A stretch of 64,000 bases of DNA from Cherax quadricarinatus (taxonomy: Eukaryota > Arthropoda > Malacostraca > Decapoda > Parastacidae): assembly GCF_038502225.1 (NCBI RefSeq), contig NC_091298.1, positions 39,358,120-39,422,119 of the forward strand, written 5' to 3'. A program made the translations under genes and the position numbers. The notes under the pieces were generated by a model that saw only the letters and a list, made by a program, of their open reading frames with translations, did not search any database and was not told the origin of the DNA. Shown here piece after piece: positions 52,555 through 61,752 of this stretch (position 1 is the first letter of the stretch; the number at the start of each line of letters is the position of its first letter).

Positions 52555-55500
52555 TCAGAATTTGTGAAGTAAGTCAGTTGTTGTCAAAAAGTCAATGAGA
52601 GAGTCCGGATGAAAGGTGGGTCCATCAGCGAGAAGGGAAGGTAAAGAGAGAGCAGCGAAGCGAAGACGACGACAGAGGTAAATTCTGCGTGCTCGTTGAT
52701 AAAGTGGGCAGTCCAACAGAATGTGGCTGACTGATAATGGAGCTTGGCAATTCTCACAGAGAGGAGCAAGACGCCTCTCCATGAGATATCCATGAGTAAG
52801 ACGAGTATGGCCAATGCGAAGACGGGAGAGAGTAGTCTCCCAACCTCGACACTGGTGATAAGAAGACGGCCAGTAACCTATACTCGGTTTAATAGATTGA
52901 AGTTTGTTGCCGAGCATAGTAGACCAACGTTGTTGCCAACGGGTGTGAAGGTGGGAAGATATTGCAGCAAAATAGTCCGTAAATGGAATACCTCTATAAG
53001 AAACTGGTAGGTCATGTACTGCTGACCGCGCAGCAGTGTCTGCCTGTTCATTGCCCTGTACGTCAACATGACCAGGGACCCAACAAAAAACAATATCTTT
53101 ATGCTTGGTAAAGATGCGGCGTAGCCAAAGTTGGATACGGAGGACTAAGGGGTGAGGTGTATCAAATTTTTGTATAGCCTGTAAAGCACTAAGGGAGTCT
53201 GAGACAACCACAAATGATGACACAGGCATAGATGCAATACGGATAAGTGCTGTAAGGATGGCATATAATTCAGCAGTAAAAATACTAGCCGAAGATAGTA
53301 AATGCCCTTGTACGATGCTGTCCGGAAACACTGCTGCGAATCCTACGCCGTCAGAAGACTTAGAGCCATCTGTGTACACAGCAATGGCATGAGAATGAGA
53401 GTGAAAGTGGTCAAGAAAAAGAGAGCGGGAAGCGACCATAGACAGTTGGGCTTTCGAGCAAGGGAGGGAGAAAGAACAGACTCGAACAGCTGGAACTTCC
53501 CAGGGGGGTAGGGAAAAGTGAGATGCTACATGTACATAGAAAGGTGGTAGTTGAAGAGAAGACAAGAGCGAATGAAGGTGAAGAGAGAAGGGACGGAGTA
53601 AACAGGGGCGGCGAACAAATAAAGAATGTCTACTAATATCAGTGACCATTCTATAAATGGAAGGATTGCGGAGATCATGAGAGCATACATAGTAGCGCAG
53701 GCAATGGGCATCACGGCGATCGGATAAGGATGGAACGTTCGCTTCTGCATAGAGGCTCTCGACAGCGAAGAGTACCAAGGCATAAACGTAATCCTTGGTG
53801 ATGAATGGGGTTAAGGCTAGAGAGAGTAGCAGGAGATGCCGCTGAATAGATCTGGTCACCATAATCAAGTTTCGATAAAATAAGGGTGGAATGTAGGCGA
53901 AGGAGGGTTCGACGATCAGCTCCCCATGAAAGATGAGCAAGGGTTTTAAGAAGGTTCAGCCGGCTGTGACAAGTTGCTTTCAGAGAGGTAATGTGAGGTT
54001 TCCAGGATAACCTACGATCAAAGAGGAGGCCCAGAAACTTGACTATCACGTTCAGGGATACGGGAGCCATAGAGGTACAAAGGATGATCGGAGATGACAG
54101 AGCGTCTAGTGAAAGTGATTTGGTGGGTTTTAGTGCTGGAAAATTTAAACCCACGTGTGGTGGCCCAATTGGAAACACGGTCGACTGCATGTTGGAGAGA
54201 AACTGTAATGAGGTGACAGTCAGCGCCTGCACAGGCAATAGCGAAGTCATCAACATAGAGTGATGACCAAATATTTGATGGAAGACTAGAGGCCAAATCA
54301 TTAATAGCAAGGAGAAAAAGTGTTGTGCTCAGAACACATCCCTGGGGGACACCTTCAGCTTGGATAAAGTCCGGGGAGAGCACATTATTAACCCGAACAC
54401 GGAAATGCCTGTCAGTTAAAAAGTTCTTAAGGAAGGATGGTAGATTGCCTCGAAGGCCTAAGGAGTGGGCTTGGGCTAAAATATTATACCTCCAAGTTGT
54501 GTCATATGCCTTCTCAAGGTCAAAAAATATGGCAATAACTGAGTGGTTATTCGCAAAGGCATTACGAACATATGTATCCAAGTGTAGTAAGGGGTCTATG
54601 GTAGAACGTCCCTTACGAAAGCCATATTGACGAGTGGAGAGACTGTTGTGTGTCTCTAAATACCACACTAAACGTCTATTTACTAGGCGTTCCATTACTT
54701 TGCAAACTGCACTGGTAAGAGCAATGGGACGATAGTGGGAGGTTTCATGTCCCGTAGTGCCTGGTTTGCGGAAAGGGAGAACAATGGCGGATTTCCACAG
54801 CTGTGGAAGAACTCCTTGTGACCAAATAAGATTGTAAAGGCGTAATAGGACTGCAAGGGCTGACTGATGTAAATATTGTAGCATACGAATATGAATGTCG
54901 TCGGGCCCAGCTGCCGATGATCGACAAGCTGAGAGTGTTGCCTCTAGTTCTTGAAGTGTAAAAGGCACATTATACTGTTCTTCTCTGAGAGAAGAAAAGT
55001 CCAAGGGTGCTAACTCTCTGGCAGACTTTGAGGAAAGAAATGAGGGGCATAGATGGAGTCCCTGAGAAATACGGACCAGATTGCCAATTTCATTGGCAAC
55101 ATCTAGTGGGTTTGCTATATCAACACCGGCAACCCGCAGAACAGGAGCCGGGTCAGGAGAATATTTACCACTCATTTTTTGTACTTTTTTCCAGACTGCA
55201 CTCATAGAGGAAGCAGAGGTGATGGTGGAGACATAATCTCGCCAGCAAGTGCGTTTAGCATCACGGATGACACGGCGAGCGATCGCACGCTTCTGTTTAA
55301 AATCAAGGAGTTGCTCTGTGGTTCTATTGTACCGGTACCTGCCCCATGCAGCGTGTTTCAAACATACTGCACGAGCACAAGCAGGAGACCACCAAGGCAC
55401 GCATTTCTGAGAATGCCTGCCCGAAGTTTGGGGTATAGAATGAGAAGCTGCAGTGAAAACGGAGGACGAGAAGAGGTGTAAAAGCTCATCGATGGAGGAC

Positions 55501-56242
55501 GAAGAAGGAACCTCTTTAAAAACAGTTAGGTGTGAGTAAAGGTTCCAATTTGCCCGATTAAATTGCCAGCGTGGGGTGCGAAGAGGTGGCGAATATGAAG
55601 TGGAAGTAAGAATGATTGGGAAATGATCACTGTCATGTAAGTCCGGGAGAACAGACCAAGTGAAGTCTAATGCGGCGGAGGAAGAGCAGACTGAGAGATC
55701 GATGCAAGAGAGAGTATGAGTCCGAGGATCAAAATGGGTGTGAGTACCTGTATTTAAAACATGGAGGGGGTGGGTGGCAAGAAAAGCCTCTAACTGAATT
55801 CCACGGGAATCACAGTGAGACCCCCCCAGAGGAAATGGTGGGCATTAAAATCACCAAGTAACAGAATCGGTGGCGGTAATGACGAAACAAGGAAGGCAAG
55901 ATCCGGAATAGATAATGCCCGAGAAGGAGAGAGATATAAAGAACAGAGCGTATACCACCTATGTAAGTGGATACGGGCTGCTGTGTAATGCAGCGAAGTA
56001 TGAACAAATAGCTGATGGTACGGAATATCAGTGCGTAGAAGAAGGGCACTTTCATTAAAGGTCCCTTCAGGAAAAGGATCTGAAGAATACAATAAATTAT
56101 AGCCTGAGATGTGAGAAATAACAGCAGAGTGTAATTTTGGTTCCTGTAAGCAAACACCAACAGGGGCAAACTGGGAGAGTAACATCTGAAGCTCACCCCG
56201 ATTACCCCTGAGGCCGCGTATATTCCACTGTAAATAAGCCAT
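52555..56242 (-). pseudogene. ORF2 of D2: endonuclease, RT, RNase H, C-terminal Cys/His
   Basis: ATG 56,242 ('MAYLQWNIRGLRGNRGELQ'). Endonuclease with 'VCLQEPKLHS' and 'LLLGDFNAHHFLW'; frame changes between about 55,800 and 55,400. RT 55,400-54,018: 'SSAAGPDDIHI', 'SHYRPIALTSAVCKVMERL', 'YGFRKGRSTIDPLL', 'FFDLEKAYDTTW', 'AEGVPQGCVLS', catalytic 'SLYVDDFAIAC'. Frame changes near 54,030 and 53,750-53,940. RNase H complete: 'VYTDGSKSSDGVGFAAV', 'FTAELYAIL', 'VVVSDSLSALQAI', 'VPGHVDVQGNEQADTAA'. It ends with 'CENCQAPLSVSHILLDCPLY'. Few frameshifts; among the least decayed copies. Confidence 0.9.
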
Positions 56243-56286
56243 GATTGGCAATGATAAAGATACTTGAAATCCGCAGGTAAAGGTTC

Positions 56287-58212
56287 CTACGGACTAGAGG
56301 GGTTAGAAAAGTCCACATGCGGAGGCAGTGGAAAACGTTCAAGCAGCGAAGGAATGGTGCGCTGTGAAGAAAGGAGTTGCGCAGATGGAGCAGAGGAGAG
56401 AGAAAGAGCGGAAGGTGGATCAGTGTCCATTGATGGTTTGGTCTCTGCAATATATTCAGAGATTGCTTCAAGTGTTTCGGAATTCAGAGACGTCGTATGG
56501 GAGACAATATTGGGAATGGTAGGGGGAGGATGAGTAAAGATTGGAACTGTATTGGACTGTACCAAGGTAAGGGGGGGCGAAAGGGTGGAGGGAACTGGAG
56601 AAGCATGGCAGGGGACAGAAGAGGCAGGAACCTGGGAGGTGGCAGAAGAGGAAGAAACTTGGGAGGGAACAGGGGAGGAAGGTACAGTACGAGGAGGAGG
56701 GTGAACCTCTACACTTGTAACTGAGCCAGTGAGAGGGGAAGAACCAGGGACAGAGACAGGGAGGGTAAAATGAGGAGGTGGAAGATGGGTAGGAGGTGGT
56801 AACGGACCTTTTTTTGACTTTTGAGAAGTAGAGGGACGATTGGGAGGAGGTGTCGTACGAGGTCTCGTCGATACTGAGGCTTGTGAGAGAGAACTCGAAG
56901 AAGCGAGATTAGACTGAGGCGTTGAAGTAGGGACGTCTGAGCCGAGGACAGCAAAAGGATTAGATACAGGAGTGATTATGGGAGAGCTAACCACAGAGGT
57001 GGGTGTAGAAGATGGGATACCAGAAGTGGGGGGACGTTTTGAAACACGGGAATAAGAAACACGTGGGAGTCTCCCTTGGAGGCGGAGATGAGAAACTGCC
57101 ATGGCATAAGGGAGACCTTCTGTCTCTTTGAGGTAACGGATTTCCCGCTCGTTTAAATAGACTTGACAACGGCGAGAGTACGAAGGGTGAGCCTCATGAC
57201 AGTTAAGGCAAGAGGGAGATCGATTGCAAGACGTATTAGAATGGTCATCGGCACCACAGACTGGGCATTCAGCGATAGATCTGCAATATTTCGCTGGATG
57301 GCCAAATCGCCAGCAATTTCTACACTGTTGTGGTGTAGGGATCACCTTTCGAACTTGTAACCGATGTCCTGCTATATAAACTGAGGATGGGAGTTCTCGG
57401 CTGTCAAAAGTTAAACGAGCCACATTGCTAGGGTATCATCTCCGCCCACGGGCAGGAAGAACGTAAGTGTCTACCTTGAGGATTGGGAGATCTTGGAGTT
57501 CCAGCTGTTCAAGAATGTCAGTGCCACATGTCTGGAAATTTTGTTGAACTATGGTATGGGGCAGAATGACGGTACCACTACAAGAATTGAGGGAATGATG
57601 TTTTTCAAGAGTGACAGGAACAGTATCGATATGGGAAAGACAAGAGAGCTCATGTGCCTGGGTAGCATTCTGTACGGTAATGATGCGCGTACCGCTCTTA
57701 AGAGCATGAAAAGAAATATCTTTACCAACATGGCGTAGGAGTGCCTTGCCAATACTATGGTCAGAAAGATAGGCAGTAGAGGAAGTCGGTCATAAAGTGA
57801 AGAATTTAGTCCATTGTTCAGTCTGAAACTGAGCGTGGAAAGGTAGTGAAGGACGTGTCGATCGTTTCTGAGAAGAACGAGAAGGTGGAGAAGTATCATC
57901 AGCAGGTAATTGTCGTTGGCGTTTAGGCGTAGGACCAGAGTTGGTCCGACGTGGAACGGGTCGGCGATTTGAAAATTGCCGCACCGTAGAGGGAGAGGCC
58001 GGAAGCATAGTCAGAGGAGAGCGAAGGTCCGATAAATCGAAGGAGTCAGTCGAGGCCTCAGTACCTGAAGCGGGTGAGGAAACAGCACCAGCAATAGGTA
58101 CAGAGGCATGAGGAATGTCTGAAGAGTGGTCCAAAGATGAGGCGGGGTCAGAACGGGGTGCGGTATCAAGAAGGGGCCTGGGGGTACCAGGTTCATGGAC
58201 TAGGGCTGCCAT
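56287..58212 (-). pseudogene. ORF1 (gag-like) of D2
   Basis: ATG 58,212 ('MAALVHEPGTPRPLLDTAP'). The frame is closed by TGA at 57,790 where D1 has an Arg codon ('FTLRPTS'), and shifts once more before 57,423. The last 378 codons (57,423-56,287) are open with CCHC units 'CRNCWRFGHPAKYC' and 'CPVCGADDHSNTSC' plus 'CLNCHEAHPSYSRRC', then a Pro/Ser/Thr-rich tail ending 'VDFSNPSSP'. ORF2 begins 45 nt further on. Confidence 0.85.
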
Positions 58213-58946
58213 GGTTAGGTTACTTCTTTCTTTTTGTTTTTAAGAAAAAAAAAGAAAGAAGAAAAGAAAATAAAAATAAAAAAAAGAATAAAAAAAGGGG
58301 GGACCGGGGAGGGATAGTTCCTAGGAGGAATGAAAGGGCCAGAAATCTCCCTCCGCGCCCAAGAGGACCTCAGCACCGCAAGTAGCGCAGATGCAGCATG
58401 GAACCCGTGCCATACCCTACCCATCATGCTAGTAAACTAACAATCCGGAATAGCAACCTCACATCTGCCGAGCTACCTCGGTGGACAAAAGAGAGGGCGG
58501 CCGGATATCCGCCACAAAGCATACCTCCTTCGGCCACCACCCCCGGAATCCGAAAGGTGGCTTCCAGAGATACACTCGTCGCCCGAAAGACACCCAAAGC
58601 TACTCCGGGATACAGGAGAGGGATCGGGACATCCCCAGGCGATCCAGATTCCACGGCAAACTACGCCACCGCTAAGAACCTCAACGGAATGGGATGGACC
58701 CCGGTATACTTTCCCCTACCTAGGAACTAGCGCGCCTGTGGGAGAAATCCCAAAGGACAAAGAGGAAGGGCAAAAGGGAGGGGTGGGGAGGAGGAGGAGG
58801 AAAGGAAAAAGGGGAGGATGGGGAGGATGGGATAGGGGAGGGGAGATTGGGGGGTAATTAGGTTCGGTCTGAGGAAGAAGACCGACAGGTCTAATTCCTC
58901 AGACCAAGAGCCTCTTCCCCACGCCAAGGAGCCCCCCTTGAAGAGG
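58213..58946 (-). promoter_or_regulatory. 5'UTR of D2
   Basis: About 735 bp, collinear with 9,360-10,090 of D1. Includes the polypyrimidine tract (purine-rich on the plus strand at 58,225-58,300 and 58,750-58,850) before ORF1. Any internal promoter is inferred from LINE biology only. Confidence 0.45.
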
Positions 58947-59727
58947 GCCGTCCTTGTGGAATCCAGAAAGTTTCCCTAATACAATTTAAGGTATCTTGTA
59001 CCCAACCATGCATTACATTTTTATGGGCATTTAGCACAATTAAATTTGTTAGATGATGAGTTTTGGGCAGAAAGATAGGGTGTTTAGCATAATCACCCAA
59101 TTCAGAATTTTGTAACCTACCTATGCACCTAATTACACTGTTCTCTAAATACAGCCCCAATTTCTCTATTATGGAACCTTTCACAATTTTTCTTTCCATC
59201 ATCAATTTAATCTCATTTCCATAGATTTCCTCCTGTACCCTCTTTATCCAATATTCAAGAGTATGTGAAAACTTAAATGAAATATTCATCTTGCTTAGAA
59301 ATTTAAACACCAACTTAGTTACATTGATTAGTTTGGGTAAAGAATACCTATTTATATCAATGGCTAAGGGAGGACAAACTATTGGAGCGGTGGTCACAGT
59401 AATTTCAACAGTAGCAATATACACCTTTTGTACAGGCCAATTAGCTTTATTTATCAACCAGCTCGGTCCTTTAAACCATGATACAGCATTTACAAATTTA
59501 GCATAAGGTAAACCTTGAGACAAGAAATCAGCTGGATTCTCCTCACCAGGTATATGATGAAATGTTAACATATGTTGACCCAAACTATTATACTTCTCTT
59601 GCATCTGATTAATTTCAGCGACTCTGTTTTGTACGTACACAATTTTACTGTTTCCATTACGAATCCATTGTAAGGATACCTCATTATCAGAGCAAATTAT
59701 AGTGTTGCTAATATTTATCTCCTTCAA
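58947..59727 (-). pseudogene. RNase H end and integrase N-terminus of J
   Basis: 'ISNTIICSDNEVSLQWIRNG' (RNase H Asp block) and 'LTFHHIPGEENPADFLSQG' (RNase H end), then a linker and the integrase Zn-binding region 'LYLENSVIRCIGRLQNSEL', 'HPIFLPKTHHLTNLIVLNAHKNVMHGW', 'TLNCIRETFWIPQGR'. The frame runs into D2 sequence at 58,947. It continues to 'VIKSCVICR' at 52,350 and below. Confidence 0.9.
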
Positions 59728-61200
59728 CTTATTTCTTATATAATTAGCTAATATGACACCTACATAAATGGCTGTTAATTACAACTGAGGTAAAGTACAT
59801 GATTTAATTGGAGACACTTTAGCCTAAGACATAACAAGAGAAATAACACTATTACATTGAAGGTAAGCAACTGCTCCATATGCCAATTCTGAAGCATCAC
59901 AAAAAATGTGGAGTACATTTTTCCCATTTGGATTGGCCACCTGGTGTGGGAACTCCAACATTGGATTTTTTTCATAATCGCCAATTAATTCATCCCACCT
60001 GTTAATGAATTCCTCAGGTAGAATTTCATCCCAAGCACATTTAAGTTTCCATGCTTCCTGAATTAATAATTTCCCTCTTATAGTAAGGGGTGACACTAAA
60101 CCTAGTGGATCAAAACATTTTGAAACTTCAGCAAGCAAAACTCTCTTAGTTAATTTATTGGGCATACTGTAATTATTAGGTTTTAACATTAACAAATCTC
60201 TCTCAGTATCCCAAGTTAATCCCAATACATTACTATATTTTGGGACTTCATCTCCAGGGTAATCTTTACTTATTTTGTCCTTTAATTTGGACGAATTACT
60301 ATTCCATTCCCTCAGAGGCATATTTGCACTTTGCATTATTTTATTAGCCTCTCCATAAGTCATTAACAGTTTCTCTTCAGTTGACGTCACACCCAGGAAA
60401 TTGTCCACATAAAATTGTTTGCTCATTACTTTACTCAATGGAATTTCCATACATTTAAGGTGTGCATTTATTGTCGCTTGAAGTAGGAACGGACTGGATG
60501 TAGCACCAAATAATACGCGAAACGTTTTCAGAGGGCTAAGTGGGTAAATAGGATTCTCAGGCCATAAGAAGAGGGTACAAGCCCAGTCAGCCTCTTGTAA
60601 ACCCACTCTTAGGAAAGCTTTACTTATGTCAGCCATAAAGGCATAATTCTTCACCCTGAAATTTAATAACATATCTCCTAATTTTTCCGTCAACGACGGA
60701 CCTGTCATCAAACAGTCATTTAAACTAGGTACATTTTTGTTACTCCTGGCACTACAATTAAACACAATTCTCAGAGGAGTGGTCTTAGAATCCTTCTTCA
60801 CTCCGTGATGTGGCAAATAGTGACCATAAATTTTGGTTTGCTCAGGAGGTACCTCTTCTATAAATTTATTAATTAACTGCTCAGCAATTATATCATTATA
60901 GGCAGTTAACATTTCTGGAGTCTTACTCAATTCGCGGAGATGAGCCTTTAACTGTCCATATGCCATTCTGAAATTAGTGTGCAATTCTGGATGGTTTAGT
61001 CTCCACGGGAGTCGTACCCAGTATTGTCCAGATTCAAATTTTACATCTCTCAGGTATTGTTCTTGAGTAAAAGAATCGTCTGGACTCTCTTCATTTACAT
61101 TTATTCCAATGCTGTCTAATTCCCACAATTTATACACTGGCTCAACACCATCCTCTATGGAAGAATTATACTGGGGTACGACTTCATGAGTAAGACACAC
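59728..61200 (-). pseudogene. Reverse transcriptase of J (BEL/Pao)
   Basis: 458 open codons (61,200-59,824). 'LPWRLNHPELHTNFRMAYGQLK', 'YLPHHGVKKDSKTTPLRIVFNCSARS', 'SLNDCLMTGPSLTEKLGDML', 'AFMADISKAFLRVGL' (catalytic Asp), 'FGATSSPFLLQATI' and 'FYVDNFLGV' (catalytic Asp; Asn in the fourth position is common in this superfamily, from memory). Then 'LGLTWDTERDLLML', 'CFDPLGLVSPLTIRGKLL' and RNase H start 'LHIFCDASELAYGAVAYL' (first Asp). Two in-frame stops at 59,820 and 59,780 precede the RNase H continuation. Confidence 0.93.
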
Positions 61201-61209
61201 AGTTATGGT

Positions 61210-61452
61210 ATTTGTAGTTTCCTCTAGTCATGAATTATTATTACGAGGAATCCTACCATACATTACATGGCCTCCTGCAGTCTTCAAAAGGGTGGCACCA
61301 CATTTCTTTACCATACCCTTTACAAAGGAGGCATAATAGTCACTACCTATCAAAATATTTATTGGGCCTACAGAATTATCACTTACACCAGAAGGTGCTA
61401 AATTTACATAATGTGAAAGTCTTTCTGTAGCTTTAAACAAGTATCTTTGGCA
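61210..61452 (-). pseudogene. Protease C-terminal part of J
   Basis: 'GPINILIGSDYYASFVKGM' is the C-terminal motif of BEL/Pao aspartic proteases (DUF1758-like). It is linked in frame to RT through one stop codon ('NNNS' then TGA at 61,228). The catalytic Asp part is lost to the right. Confidence 0.8.
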
Positions 61453-61682
61453 GGTTAAATCACCACCACCAGATGTAGACCAAACGAAATGTAAACTTTG
61501 CCAGATGGACTATTGTCACACCCTGCGTCATTATGTACTGGAGTGTGATAAAATTAATGAATTTAGAAACAACTCGCTCAGAAATGTTCAAGAAATGGCA
61601 AAGTACTTTATCCACAGTGGTACATTGCAGACCATTCTGGAGAAATACCCTGACTTTGCTAGCTGTAAATAAAGCATTACCA
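61453..61682 (+). mobile_element. M: 3' end of an unidentified LINE
   Basis: Plus-strand frame 'CKLCQMDYCHTLRHYVLECDKINEFR' in outline and 'TLQTILEKYPDFASCK', ending TAA at 61,669-61,671, then AATAAAGCATTACC and TG-rich DNA. The Cys/His segment resembles the C-terminal knuckle of LINE ORF2 proteins. About 230 bp, severely 5'-truncated; family not determined. It may extend into the GT microsatellite as its 3' tail. Confidence 0.55.
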
Positions 61683-61752
61683 CATGTGTGCATGTGTGTG
61701 TGTGTGTGTGTGTGTGGGTGTGTGGGTGTGTGTGTGTGTGTGTGTGTGTGTA
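61683..61752 (+). repeat. (GT)n microsatellite
   Basis: About 65 bp of GT repeats with two GGGTGTG interruptions, between the end of M and the 3' end of K. Confidence 0.9.

Larger units (their letters stand above)
52363..58946 (-). mobile_element. D2: full-length I-like LINE with RNase H
   Basis: 6,584 bp between perfect 14-bp TSDs. The minus strand starts 'cttcaaggggggctccttgg' and ends in (TAA)n-like 'tataataataataatcc', matching D1 end to end. It disrupts the integrase of J. Better preserved than D1: RNase H and RT frames are open for 461 and 460 codons. Confidence 0.94.
49797..61452 (-). mobile_element. J: BEL/Pao LTR retrotransposon, interrupted by C3 and D2
   Basis: Minus-strand order: protease end (61,440), RT, RNase H, integrase, C-terminal domain, LTR. 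Catalytic 'FYVDNF' and the DUF1758/DUF5641-type flanking regions identify BEL/Pao. It abuts H at 49,796/49,797 with no visible H sequence on the other side. The 5' LTR, gag and protease core are outside the retained part, cut by M at about 61,452. Confidence 0.9.
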
